Shown piece by piece: positions 43,720-55,661 of a DNA stretch of 64,000 nucleotides. Source of the stretch: Smallanthus sonchifolius. Lineage: Eukaryota > Streptophyta > Magnoliopsida > Asterales > Asteraceae. The translations under genes and the position numbers were made by a program. The stretch's first letter is position 1. The number at the start of each line of letters is the position of its first letter. The notes beneath the pieces are model-generated. The model saw only the letters and a program-made list of their open reading frames with translations, ran no database searches and was not told the origin of the DNA. The DNA lies in NCBI GenBank assembly GCA_023525975.1, contig CM042034.1, positions 23,169,501 to 23,233,500 on the forward strand, read 5' to 3'.

Positions 43720-46197
43720 ATGGGTGATAACGCCGACGTAGCTTTGATCCCTATTAATTGGAACGTGGAGCGTTTCGAGAGATTGAAAACTTTGTACGGA
43801 ATTCCTAATGATGTGGAACCCGAGTACCCCTCTCGAGGAGGCACGGCGACCAAACCTCCTCCTGGCAAGATTACTTTATATGCTGCTTTTTTCTCAGAGG
43901 CTAATTTCAGAGTTCCTATCACCTCTTTTGTTATTGATCTCCTTCAGTTTTATAAAATTCACCTTTCCCAAGTTCACCCTCTTGGTATGTGCCGTATTAG
44001 GCATTTTGAATTCTGTTGTATTGCCTTGAAACAGGACCCTTCTGTCGCTATTTTTCATTATTTCTACAAGCTATATTTGAAAGATAGTTGGTTTTCTTTT
44101 TCTAAACGCCCCGGAGTGATTCCTCATGCCAAAGAGACCCCTCAGGGATTCCGGGGTTGGAAAGAAAAGTTTTTCTATGTAAGTGCCCAGATAGTTCCTG
44201 CCAGCATGCAGATCCGGTCGCTTCGATTGGCCGTGGTGGACATTCCCCCAAATCTGAATGCTTTTAAGAAAACCCCTGTTTTCTCTCTGTTGACCTCCCG
44301 TCCCGCTGACATTCAAGAGATTCCGGAACATGCCCTGGTCGGTGTTGGTATGAGCCGGAATTGGGGAAGACTTGACCGTCTTCCGATTTATTCTGTGGGC
44401 AAAGAACGTAAGTGTATGTTGTATTACATTTCTCTTTGATAGATGGCGCTTTCTCTTCTGTATATGTTATGCTTATGTGTTTTCCTTTTTTCATTTGCAG
44501 CAGTTGCTAGTTATTATGATGTTCTTTTTCCGGACTCCTTTAAGAACCTTACCCGGACATATTTGAGTGTGGGACCGGATGAAAAGAATGTTCTTGAAGT
44601 CTTTCATGAGCGTTTCTTTTTCCCCCGTGCTAGTCTACAAGAGGCTGTGGATCTGGAGACTGGTTAGTTGATATGCAATGAATGGTTCAGTTGTTTTCTT
44701 TCTCTTTCTCCTGTTCCTTGTTCTAAGTTGATACATTGTTTCAGGGACTCAAGAAGAAGAGCTTGAAGAGGTTCCAATAAAGAAGAAAGCCTCCGGGAGT
44801 GCTTCCGGAGAAAAAGTACTCTCGCCTCAGAAGAAAAGGCGAAAACTGACCGATGCTTATGCTGCAGGAAAGAAACCCCCGGGAGCGAGTCCTGAAAGTG
44901 TGTATCTGTTCTGTTTTTTCTTTGTTGAATGTAAACAATAATTTTCCTGATATTCTCTTTTTGGTGATTTTTAGGTTTAAAAACTGGTGAAGGGGTTACT
45001 CCGTCTTGCCCGATCATACAAACAAACAAAACTGCTGTTAAGAACCCGGAGGGTCCTACTCTTCAACCTTTTGTCCCTAAGGTCATACCTTCTCCTGTTC
45101 CCAAGGACGTGCCGACAGTAACTCAGATCCCTCCTCGGGATAAAGGGAAAAGGAAAGAGAAAGCACCTGTGGGTACCGAGGAAGTTCACTCCCCCAAATC
45201 TTCTTATGTACATACGAGTCAATCTGACTTTAGAATGCCCACCCAATCCGAGCCTTGGACTCCGGCAGATTCTAAGTCTAAGCATGTTCCTAACTGGAAT
45301 ATTTTGCAGGGTGACTGTTTGACAGATCCCCACCTGTGTCGGACGTTCTTGTTGCAGGCTTTTTCCCCGGCCGAGCGACTGCGCCACTCAACCTGTTCCC
45401 CGGAAGTGCTGTCTGATAAAGCTGCTTTGAGCTGGGTTGAGAGTATGGCGGTCATGCCCGAGATATGTCGGCAATGGGATGAGGGTCGTAGGGAAGTTGC
45501 CCATCTGAGGAAATCTTTGGCCCAGAAAAGTGAGGATTCGGGTAAGGTGCTGACGCTTACACAGGAGGTTAAGAAACTAGATTGGCAATTGAAGGAGAGG
45601 GATGCCGCTCACTTGAAAGCTCGAGCAGAGTTCACTGAGGCCTGCTCACGGACAAATAAAGAGCTTGAGAAGCGTGCCCAAATTATCCGTGAAGCAAAGG
45701 CACGTTCCGAGGAGCTGGTATTTCAAGTGGCGGAGAAAGATGTGGAGTTGAGAGTGTCCCGGGGAAGGTTGGATATGTTGGAGGGAAAGGTGGTGTCTTT
45801 CGAGAAGGAAAAAGAGAGTTTTGAGATGGAGAAGGCTAAAATGATGAAAGAATTATCTTTGTTGAAGGAGGATAGGAAGTGGTTGGTGGCGGAAGGGTTT
45901 TCCAGGGCGGTGGAGGCAGTCAGGGGCAGTGATGAGTTTATTGACGGGGTAGTTGGTTTGAATGAAGCCGCGGAAGCGGCGGGTTATCATGATGGGCTAG
46001 TCAGTGGGTTTCAAGCGGGGAAAACTGGTTTGTCTTTGGAGAGCCTCTCTGGCTGGAGCCCGGAAGCCCGAAACATACTTACTCAGAGGCAAGATGCCTT
46101 TGATACTATGGAGTTCCCTGTAGTAGGTACTCTTGCCTCTTTGGCTAATCAATCAGATCTTAGGGAGATCAGGGATGCCCTTACTATTGAAGACTAA
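43720..46197 (+). CDS. Antisense 4-exon gene of Tat element (PF04195-like plus coiled coil)
   Basis: Exons 43720-44407, 44501-44662, 44745-44897 and 44975-46197 join in frame (2226 nt, 741 residues) with GT-AG borders and phase 1 at each junction. Residues 1-230 resemble the plant 'putative gypsy type transposon' domain (Transposase_28), e.g. GKITLYAAFF, FVIDLLQFYKIHLSQVHP, GWKEKFFYV. Then come a Lys/Ser-rich linker with KKKRRK-like basic stretches and a long coiled coil (about 475-640). No stop or shift interrupts it, although gag-pol on the other strand is broken. Antisense accessory frames are known in Tat elements; their function is not known. Exon 2 has a CAGCAG acceptor allowing a one-residue alternative. 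Confidence 0.85.
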
Positions 46198-46379
46198 CCT
46201 CTTTGTATTTTTATTTACCTTTTTTGGAGCCTGCGTGCTCTTTTACTTTTTGATACTGTACTCTTATTTTTGTATCTACTTATTTACCTTTGAATGCAAG
46301 TATCCCTTTTATGTCTTTCATCTGTGCTTTTAAGAATATTTGCAATTTGTATAAGCTTTGTTATCATGCTGATTGTCTT

Positions 46380-47240
46380 GATCTGGTTTTGTACCGGACA
46401 CGGGGTCCGGTCTTTATTCCCTGTGCTTTATCCTTGAATATTTGCAAATCCAATCTTTTCATAGTGCCGGATACGTGGCCGAGTCTTTTATGGTGCCAGA
46501 TATATTGATCCGGTTCTTTTTTAATGTTGGATTTTAATCTAATCTTTATGGTGCCGGATACATTGATCCGGTCTTTTTTAATGTTGGATTAAAATCCAAT
46601 CTTCTTGATGCCGGATGCATTGATCCGGTCTTTTATAGTGCCGGATTCATTGATCCGGTCTTTTTTAATGTTAGATTAAAATCCAATCTTCTTGGTGCCG
46701 GATGCATTGATCCGGTCTTTTATAGTGTCAGATTCATTGATCCGGTCTTTTTTAATGTTGGATTAAAATCCAATCTTCTTGGTGCCGGATGCATTGATCC
46801 GGTCTTTTATAGTCCGGATACATTGATCCGGTCTTTTTTAATGTTGGATTAAAATCCAATCTTCTTGGTGCCGGATGCATTGATCCGGTCTTTTATAGTG
46901 CCGGATAAATTGATCCGGTCTTTTTTTAATGTTGGATTAAAATCCAATCTTCTTGGTGCTGGAAGCATTGATCCGGTCTTTTATAGTGCCGGATACATTG
47001 ATCCGGTCTTTTTTAATGTTGGATTAAAATCCAATCTTCTTGGTGCCGGACACGTGGTCCGGTCTTTTATAGTGCCGGATACATTGATCCGGTCTTTTTT
47101 AATGTTGGATTTTAATCCAATCTTCTTGGTGCCGGACACGTGGTCCGGTCCTTTAAGATGTTGGATTAAAATCCAATCTTTTCAGGGTGCCGGACACGTG
47201 ATTCGGTCTTGGTGCCGGATACATTGATCCGGTCTTTTTA
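46380..47240. repeat. ~87-bp tandem repeats between convergent genes
   Basis: About eight units with a period near 87 bp (landmark GGATTAAAATCC at 46586, 46673, 46760, 46846, 46934, 47021). Each unit holds two CCGGAT...ATCCGG inverted pairs and a TTGGATTAAAATCCAA palindrome. The array lies between the end of the antisense gene and the end of pol, whose transcripts converge here. The open frame at 46865 is a by-product of the period. Confidence 0.9.
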
Positions 47241-47341
47241 AAGATGTTAGTTTGATTATAAAGACGGGGGTTCTATTTATGTTTTTGAAAACATGCTCTG
47301 CTTTTTTGTTTCTTGAAAAACTATGAACATGGCCATAGAGA

Positions 47342-50300
47342 TTACATATAACATTTCTTAAGTTGGGCTACATTCCAAGTTCTGGGCACGTTGGTTCCGT
47401 CCAATCTAGTCAAGGAGTATGCCCCCTTTCCCGAGGATTCTTTAATCTGGTAAGGCCCCTCCCAGTTAGGCCCCAACTTTCCTCCGGGTTCAGCCCTGCT
47501 AGCTTCATTGTTTCTAAAAACGTATTCACCCGGGCGGAACTGGTGAAGTGCAACATTCTTGTTGTAGTACTTGGCCAGAACTTGCTTGTACTTGGCTTCT
47601 AGGATGAATGCTTGTTCCCTTCTTTCTTCCAAAAGATCCAAGTTCAGTCTTAATTCTTGATTATTATCCCGGCCCTTTGTAGCAATACGCATCGTTGGCG
47701 TGCCCATTTCGACTGGGATTACTGCTTCGTGGCCATAAGTTAAACTGAAAGGAGTTTCACCGTTGCTTGTTTTCGGGGTGGTGCGATGAGCCCATAATAC
47801 ACTAGGTATCTCTTCAACCCAAGAACTTCCTTTGGTTGCAAGTCTAGTTTTTATACCCTTTAATATGCTCTGGTTGATTCGTTCTACTTGACCGTTTCCC
47901 TGCGGGTGAGCAACGGACGTAAAAACTTTCCGGATTCCCATTTCCTCACACCATCCGGCCAATGATTCGAACTGTGTTCCATTATCACTCACTAGGTATA
48001 GAGGGAGGCCAAAACGGCATATTATGTGTTCCCACACAAATTTTTTGATCTAGGTGGTGGTAATTGTTACGACTGCCTTAGCTTCCACCCATTTGGTGAA
48101 GTAATCCACCGCGACGATTAAGAATTTGACGCGTCCGGGTGCTTCCGGGAATTGTCCGACAATGTCTATTCCCCACTTTTGGAAAGGCCATGCTCCAGTC
48201 ACTGGTATGAGATCATTCTTAGGCTTCAATGTTTTAGGCGCGTGCTTTTGACAGCTAAAACACTTCTGTAAGGTTTGTACTGGTGTGACATGCATTCCCG
48301 GCCAGTAATATCCTATGTTCATTAGCTTGGCCACCATCATTCTTGGGCCGGCATGCATTCCACATGAACCTGCATGCACTTCTTTAACTAATAGTTCAGC
48401 TTCCTTTTGACCAACACACCTTAACAAAGGCCCTAGGAAAGTTCTTCTATAGAGCCGGTCGTCTACCAGCTGATACTGTAAGGCTTTTGTTCGCAGCTTT
48501 AACGCTTCTGCTCTATTTTCTGGCAACGTTCCCTCCCTCAAATATGCCACCAAGGGCGTCATCCATGTCCAACCAACGTCCTCAAGGTGACTAATTTATT
48601 CTGTGCAAACGGAAGGCTTATCCAATGTTTGTACTCGTATTTCTTTCGCCCGGATGTGCTGGGCTTTCATGATCGTTGCTAATCGTAATCCGGCTAACAA
48701 AGCTTCATATTCAGCTTCATTGTTCGTGCTTTTGAAGTCTAGCTTTATCGCATATGTGATTTCTACCCCTTCTAGGCTAAGTAAAATAAGCCCGGCCCCG
48801 GACCCTTCCATGCTTGAAGCCCCGTCAGTGTATAACGACCACCACTGTGGTGCTTTGATCTGTATTTCAGCTATAATTGGGTCATTGGTGATCTCCATTT
48901 CTCGCCCCTCCGGTATTTCCGCAAGGAAGTCGGCAATGACTTGCCCTTTTAATGCGGTTCGAGGCTTGTATTCCAGACTAAGAGCTCCTAATTCAACCGC
49001 CCACTTGGCTAATCTTCCGGATAGCTCAGGTTTTCTTAACACTTGCTGGATGGGAAAATTGGTTAGTATTTCCACTGGATGGGCTTGGAAGTATCGACGC
49101 AATCTTCGAGAAGCATGTACTAAAGCCAAGGTTAATTTCTCTAGTAGGGAATACCTTGTCTCCGGGTCTGTCAATACCCGGCTGACATAATAGATAGGAG
49201 TTTGCACACCTTTCCTTTCAACCATAAGGACAGCGCTAATGGCCGCATCCGCGATATATGCCTTTAACTTCTCTTCTTCTTCTGGTGCCGTAAGGGTGGG
49301 GAGTTTCATAAGGTACAGTTTCAGTTGCTGGAAGGCCTCCTTTGCTTGGTCCGTCCATTGGAACTGTGCTTTGTTGAGACAATTTTTCAGAGTTTGGATG
49401 AAAGGGAGAGATCTTTCTGCATGCTTAGCCAGAAATCGATTAATTGCCACCAAACGTCCGTTCAATGCTTGCACCTCCTTAATGGATGACGGGGAAGGCA
49501 TCCGGGTGATAGCTGAAACCTTTTCCGGATTTGCCCGGAAACCTTCCTTGGTGACCATCACACCGAGGAATTTCCCTTCTTCTACTCCAAATGAACATTT
49601 CCCCGGGTTTAACATAATTCGGGATTCTTTCAGCCTTAAAAATGTCTCAGCAATGTCCGCTAGGAGATTTGTTTCATCATGGCTTTTGATGACCAAGTCG
49701 TCAACATAGATTTCCAAATTTTTACCAATTTGAGGCTCGAAAACTTTGTCCATGAGCCTTTGGTAAGTGGCCCTTGCATTCTTTAATCCAAACGGCATTT
49801 TTGTGTAACAAAAAACGCCGATATCGGTGATAAAAGCTGTTTTCTCTTCGTCATCTTCGGCCATGGGGATCTAATGATAGCCCTTGTAAGCGTCCAAAAA
49901 ACATTTGAAACGGAAAGAGGCTAACGAGTCGATCTTCTGATCAATTTCTGGTAAAGGGTAGGCGTCCTTAGGACATGCACTATTTAGATTCTTGTAGTCG
50001 ATACACATACGCCAGGTACCATTTCCTTTCTTTACCATTACTGGATTGGTGATCCATGAAGGATAACGAACTTCTCGGAGGATTCCCGCGTTAACCAGAT
50101 CCCGGACTTGATCCACAGCTGCCCTGCTCCTATCCGGGCCCATCCTCCGTCGTTTTTGAGTTACCGGGCTAGCAGACTTGTATACATGTAGGCGATGTTC
50201 GGCTAGTTCCCGTGGAACCCCCTTCATATCTGCCGGTTTCCATGCGAAGACATCGATATTGTTTCGTAGCAATTGTTTCAAACGGTCTCGCCCTACGGTG

Positions 50301-52702
50301 GATAAGGTGTGTCCGATGGTAATTATCTGTTCCAGGTATGCGGGATTCATAATCCATCTCTCCGGCTCATATGTACTTTTCATGTGAGTATCAAAATGAT
50401 TTTTACCAGAAGTCCGACTAGTTTGCGCTTGTAATACTTCCATTATTTGATCGGCATATACCACCGCTACTCCCTTGGGAGTTGGGAATGCGATAGCGGA
50501 GTGGACAGTGGATACTGCTGCATGAAAAGATGCCAAACCTGGTCGTCCGAGTATCAAGTTATTTTTTGAAACAGCCGGGATTACTATGAAAGTTACGAGG
50601 ACCGTGCGGATTTTAGCGCCTTCTTCCAGGGTCATTGGTAATGTGAGTTGTCCTAGAAGGACCACGGATTCCCCAGAAAACCCTATGAGATCAACATCGG
50701 TAGGTTCCAAGGTATTTTGATCCTCCATATCCAGGCGTCGGAAAAGCTGCTCATACATGACGTCCATTGAAGCTCCACTGTCGACTAAAATCCGACTGAT
50801 GCGGTAATCACCTACTAATGCGGTGATTACTACTGGACTGGTGGATGAAGCACCCCCTTGAACAGGCGGGAAGGTAAGCGGTTGTTCCATCCAAGCTTCT
50901 AGTCGTGCGCCCCCGCGTTTATAACCACGTGAGCCTGATGACTCCTCATTAATTATCATGCATAAGTCACGCACCGGTTTTTTGCCTGCATTCTTTCTTC
51001 CCGGTGGTCCTGCATGAATTTCTTTCAACAGATGAGAAAGTTTACCAGTTTGTATGGCTATGTCAATTTGTTTTTGTAAATTCCAACAATGATCCGTGTC
51101 ATGCCCAATATCTTTATGGAAATCACAAAATCGTTTGGGATCTCGTACGGATTTTGGATTGAGAGGTCGCGGGGGTTCTAATGTTAGTTTTTCTGTTAAA
51201 AGAACTTCCCTGGGGCTTTTGACCAACTTGTTAATCCACGCAACTCCATTGCTCTCCGGATTATCCTTAAACCTTATTGAGGTATTGACAGATCTAACAG
51301 GTTCCGGGCGGGTGTACGGGAGAGGCCTCGTCCATGTACTAGGTCCTCGAAAATGTTGAGTCTGTCTGGAGGAGTGTGGCTGTTTTCCTGTTCGATCACT
51401 TCACTGATCCTTTTTATCATACTCATGAGTGCTCCGGACGGATCTTTCTGCCCGGATGAAGGCACGAGCGGCCATCATCAGTTCCTCCATGGTTTTTGGT
51501 AAACCGTCCCTGCCGTGGAGCCTACGAATGAGCTCGTCATGTCGGATGCCTTGAATAAAGCCTGCTATCATTAAATCCTCCCCTGCCCCGGCTATTTGCA
51601 AACTCTCTTTGTTATACCGGGTGATGAAATCTTCCACCGATTCTCCGTCTCGTCTCCGGATATGAAGTATTTCTGTCTTGTCTTTTGTGTGTCGTTTTTG
51701 CTGATTAAACTGTTGCATGAACTTTTCCACGAATTCATCAAAACTGTCAATCCGGCCTATAGGTAAACTATCGTACCAAAGGCGAGCTGTCCCGACCAAG
51801 GTTTGGACAAACATATGACACCATTCATGCAGAGCCCATCTCTCTATTCCGCCAGCACTAATGAAAACATTAATGTGATCGTCCGGGTCTGTAGTACCGT
51901 CATATTTCCCAACTGTGGATGGCATTTTTAACTTACGAAGTATTTCTGCTTGAGCTATTCGGGGTGTGAACTTTGATTGTGTTAACAAGGCAGTTGGTCG
52001 GTACGGACGATGGATGTCCACTACGGGATTAGTCCCAGGTATAGGTATGAGTGCGGGTGGGGGCCCTTGCGTACTATATGGGTGGGTGGGAGGAACGGAC
52101 TGTCCTCCGGCACAAGGACCGATAGTACATGCAGATGTTAATCCCCCTGGTGTGGTATAAGCTGTTTCTTCAAATGTTAACCGGTTCCGGAGTTCGGACA
52201 GGCGTATTTCTTTCTAAAATTGTTCATCCATTCGGGCCCGACGTTGTTGTTCCATCCACCGTTCGTTACCTGTGAGTAACGGCATGGTGTAAGGGAGAGA
52301 TCCGGAGATAAACGGGGTGTTGGGAACGGGTATGGAAGGTATTCCGGCCGTGGTTGGAAGAGTTTGTGGTAGATTATAAATGGGTATGCCAGATGTGGTG
52401 GCCTGCGGAAAACTGGGAAATAATGCGGGTTGTGGGAAGTCCCGAGTAACTTGGGTAGGCATGGTATTTGGAAGTAGAGGAGGCACTGAGGTGGGTAGGT
52501 TAGTATGCGAAGTGTGAAAATGAGATGCTGCTGCTGTTGGCAATGCATCTGTTGGATGGTTTTGAGTTTGTGCCAGATGATCCTTCAGCGAAGAAATCAT
52601 AGGAATACCAGCTTGAGACTGTGAATCTCCTGTTGGTGCTCCTGTGTTGGTATTGTGATTTCTATCCTCGTCGGATTCATAATCTGATTGTATGTTATCC
52701 AT
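47342..52702 (-). pseudogene. pol: Gag-pol of Tat element: one frame, five stop codons
   Basis: A single minus-strand frame of 1787 codons has no frameshift. Stops are TAG 52214-52216, TGA 51401-51403, TAG 49871-49873, TAA 48596-48598 and TAG 48050-48052; each could arise from CAG, CGA or CAA by one C-to-T change. In order: Pro-rich N-terminus, gag core (ARLWYDSLP near 51780), protease (DSGAS near 50790), RT (YVDDLV near 49710), RNase H, and a second RNase H-like domain starting LYTDGASS. That second domain jumps in frame from the HIRA codons to the KEIRV codons near 48640, losing its two later catalytic Asp residues. Integrase follows (GYYWPGMH, GIDIVGQ, SDNGTQF, GQVERIN) to a natural stop at 47342. 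Confidence 0.92.
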
Positions 52703-52742
52703 TGCGAGTAAAGATTGAATTCAGGATACCGTTGTAACTATT

Positions 52743-52762
52743 GTTCGACCGGGATGACGCCA
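52743..52762 (-). other. Primer-binding site of Tat element
   Basis: TGGCGTCATCCCGGTCGAAC one base after the 5' LTR, starting with the TGG that pairs with tRNA CCA. It is not the Met-tRNA type used by the chromoviruses here. The exact tRNA is not identified. Confidence 0.6.
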
Positions 52763-52763
52763 A

Positions 52764-53011
52764 TGAAGAGACGTAAAAGCTCCACTTTGCTGATAATTTC
52801 CGAATTCAATCAAGTACAAGTTTCTGGATCCCTTCATCTATGAGATCACCTTCTATTTATAGAGTTTTACATTCTCTTTCCCCTAACCGTATGATAGTGA
52901 CAGCCTCTTTCTCATTGGTTCCTTCTTCTTGTGGGCCCTTATGGTGGTTAAGGAGTTTAGATTTCTTTCGTTTAGGTTCCTTATGTATGATCTTTTCATC
53001 ATACGTCGTCA
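52764..53011 (-). repeat. 5' LTR of Tat element
   Basis: Identical to 43170-43417. It contains TATAAATA on the minus strand (52854-52861), the likely element promoter. 248 bp is short for this lineage. Confidence 0.97.
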
Positions 53012-53016
53012 CTAAG

Positions 53017-54034
53017 CATATAAAATAAGGCAGAATAAAACCTCGTAATAAAAATATTGAGTTACATACATATCACATGATAATTTACATACATTTGGAA
53101 ACCCTAATTATATGTAATTTACGTATATGTAACTATATAATTTAAAACAGAACAAAAAAAATATTAATTAAACACTAAGTTACATGTATGTAGCAAGATA
53201 AATTACGTGTATGTAATTGCAAGGGTTACATATAAAAATAACAAAAATAAAATTCTAACAAAATTACTAAGTTACATTTGCATAACGAAAAGAATTATAT
53301 ATATGTAACATATATAAAGATGAAAAACATGGATAAAAAAACCCAACTAAACTAATATAATTACATCTATATAACAATATAGTTACACGTATGTAACAAC
53401 CAAGTTACACATAATTTAGCAGAGGGATGAATCAGAAATAATGCAACAACCAATCGAACACCCAAAGCAAATAAGTAATACCATTTAGCAATTGGTAGTG
53501 GCGGTCTTGATTTAGCAGCAGTAGTGGTGGTATTGATTAGTCCATTGGTAGTGCAACAACGGATTTAGAACGATCTCGTTGATCTTGCAGCGGGTTGAAT
53601 AAGATGACCGAAACTAATACCATATGCAACACTAGTAGTTACATATATGAACATTAGAAGAGGTTCGAGGAAGGGGTTACATATATGTAACTCATAGTCA
53701 CGACAATCTTCTTTATCTCCGTAGAGGTCAGGATGGCGATCTTCATCTTCATTTAAAAAAAAGGTCACCGTCTTCGTCTGTCGTCGCTCTATCAAACGAA
53801 GGAACTAGTAGAATCCACAGCAACAGGGTTGTGGCGATCAACGACGGTTTATTTTGGTAATTAACGATGGTGGCGATGGTGGTTTCAGGTTGATGATGGC
53901 GGCGGCGGCGGTTTCAAGCTGTGGTGGTTTCGTCAGAAACCTCTTGGTGGTTGTGGTTTCAGGTTGATGGTGGAAGCGATGGTGGTTTCAAGTTGTGGTG
54001 GTTTCCCGTTGATAGGAGCGGCGTCGGTGGTTTC
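53017..54034. other. AT-rich, TTACATATATGTAA-rich DNA and GGTGG-rich stretch
   Basis: Between 53040 and 53420, and again near 53640-53690, the word GTTACATATATGTAAC and variants recur at irregular spacing. From about 53860 to 54030 GATGGTGGTTTC and GGCGGC repeats dominate. No credible gene is present. Confidence 0.5.
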
Positions 54035-54433
54035 TAAGGGTGTAAACGAGCCCGACACTAATCAAGCTCGGCTCGAGCCTATAATTTTTGGATCGAGCTC
54101 GGCTCGTGGAGTGAAAACAAAGCTCAATATTTGCTCGACAAGGCTCGATTTCATTCAAGACGATTAAACGAGCAAAAGCGCGGCTCGAGCTCGATTATAG
54201 GAAGCCTTAAATGAGCCAAAGCTAGGCTCGAGGCCAATTTAGGGTGTTAAATTGAATAATATATAAACGATATTAGAAGGTAAAGCTCGAGATCGGGCTC
54301 GATAATTAAACGAGTCAAATTTTAGGCTCGAGAGCGGGTTCGGGCTCGTTAAGGCTCTGGTCGTTCGAGCTTTTACCGATCCAATCTTGAGTAACTTTTG
54401 AGCCGACTTGACTTGTTTACATCCATACTCAGG
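54035..54433. mobile_element. GGCTCGA-type hAT-like MITE
   Basis: The left end TAAGGGTGTAAACGAGCC and the right end (inverted TATGGATGTAAACAAGTC) match in layout. GGCTCGA/TCGAGC words cluster inside both ends. The right flank has a 14-bp tandem duplication (ATCCATACTCAGGT). No clear 8-bp target duplication remains. Confidence 0.5.
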
Positions 54434-54613
54434 TATCCATACTCAGGTTGTGATGAGATTCTAAGACTTTTCTATAAAAGTTCAATTGTGGATCGAGATT
54501 TAGAAAAAAATCAAATCAATCACTGAATTTGTGGAGATAAACGTGGAATCTGAAAAATATATAAATAACGAAAATAGAATTAAAATAAATTTACCAAAAA
54601 GCCTTTATGTATT

Positions 54614-54637
54614 AAAAAAAAAAAAAAAAAAAAAAAA
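54614..54637. repeat. Poly(A) run
   Basis: 24 consecutive A. No retroposed sequence is recognisable upstream. Confidence 0.9.
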
Positions 54638-54717
54638 TCTTATTTGTTGAAAATGGTTTTCGTAGTTTCCAAAAACCAATTAGTTTTATCATAAACCGTG
54701 TTGTACATAAATACATG

Positions 54718-55318
54718 TAGGGCTATAAATGAATCGAACGAAGCCTTGTTTGTATTTGTTCGTTTAACATTTAACTTGTTCATGAACGGTTCACGAACAC
54801 GAACCGAACGAAATTTCATGTTCATGTTCATTCATTAAGGGAATGGACTTGTTCACGAACGAAATCGAACGAAGCCTTGTTTGGGACTTTTGATATCAAC
54901 CCTAATGTTTTCCAAAATGAACATTTAATAACATCATTTTAATATCAAGTTTTATGTACATCTATCGAACTTACTTTACTTAGTTAATTGTTAGGGTAAA
55001 AAGTAAAATACAAATTAAAGAATATAAAAAGGTTTGGATAAAATAAAATAGAAATATACAAAAATCTTTAATGAACAACACAAACAAACGAACACGAACG
55101 TAAACGAACATAAAGGAACGAACGTAAATAAACGAACGTTCATGAACACGTTACCGAACGTTCACTTACACAGTTGAACGAACGAGACCTATGTTCATGT
55201 TCGCTCATTTAGTTAATCGGACGGAATTCCTTGTTCATGTTCGTTCATTTATTAAACGAACTTCCTGTTGAACGGTTCACGAACTGTTCGTTGAACATCC
55301 GGTTCGTTTACAGCCCTA
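54718..55318. mobile_element. GAACGAA-type hAT-like MITE
   Basis: 601 bp. The ends TAGGGCTATAAATGAA and (inverted) TAGGGCTGTAAACGAA pair well. AATACATG (54710-54717) and AATATATG (55319-55326) are a 7/8 target duplication. Repeated GAACGAA, GGTTCAC and GTTCATG words fill both subterminal regions. No transposase. Confidence 0.75.
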
Positions 55319-55544
55319 AATATATGTAACTGATTATATAGATATGAAATTAATGGTAAATAAAAAAATATAGATGTTTAGCAACATGAAAACATGACAC
55401 AAATCTAAAATAAAATTTTTGGGTTTGGGTTTAGTTTAAGCGAGTTCAGTTCAGTTTCAGGTCGAACACGTTTAGCTAAACCGGGTCGTGTTCGTGCTAA
55501 CCCGATCTGATGAGTTCATGAGTTAATTCCTTTAACTCATTTTT

Positions 55545-55655
55545 TAGAACGACGGATGTATTTACTTCTATTGGACTTGAACTCAAGACCTCTAAACCTA
55601 TGTGTTTCAAAAGGTTGTCTCTGAAACTGGGCCATCAACCCCAGTGGTAGTCCCT
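55545..55655 (-). mobile_element. SINE-like fragment
   Basis: On the minus strand there is an A-box-like TTGATGGCCCAGT and a B-box-like GAGTTCAAGTCC, with a degraded body like that of the SINE at 34741-34968. The ends are lost. Confidence 0.4.
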
Positions 55656-55661
55656 TTAACC

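Larger units (their letters stand above)
43170..53011 (-). mobile_element. Tat-lineage Ty3/gypsy element, young but pol-defective
   Basis: 9842 bp with two identical 248-bp LTRs and CTAAG duplications (43165-43169, 53012-53016). In minus orientation: 5' LTR 52764-53011, primer site TGGCGTCATCCCGGTC, gag-pol in one frame from 52702 to 47342, a ~87-bp tandem array, an antisense spliced gene (43720-46197, plus strand), polypurine tract, 3' LTR. A second RNase H-like domain and the antisense frame are marks of the Tat lineage. Five stops and an in-frame deletion disable pol. Confidence 0.95.

Noticed and set aside
46865..47227. 120-codon frame
   Set aside because: Product of the ~87-bp tandem repeat, whose length is divisible by three.
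53565..53795. 76-codon minus-strand frame
   Set aside because: No recognisable domain, AT-rich repeat surroundings, no splice or promoter context.
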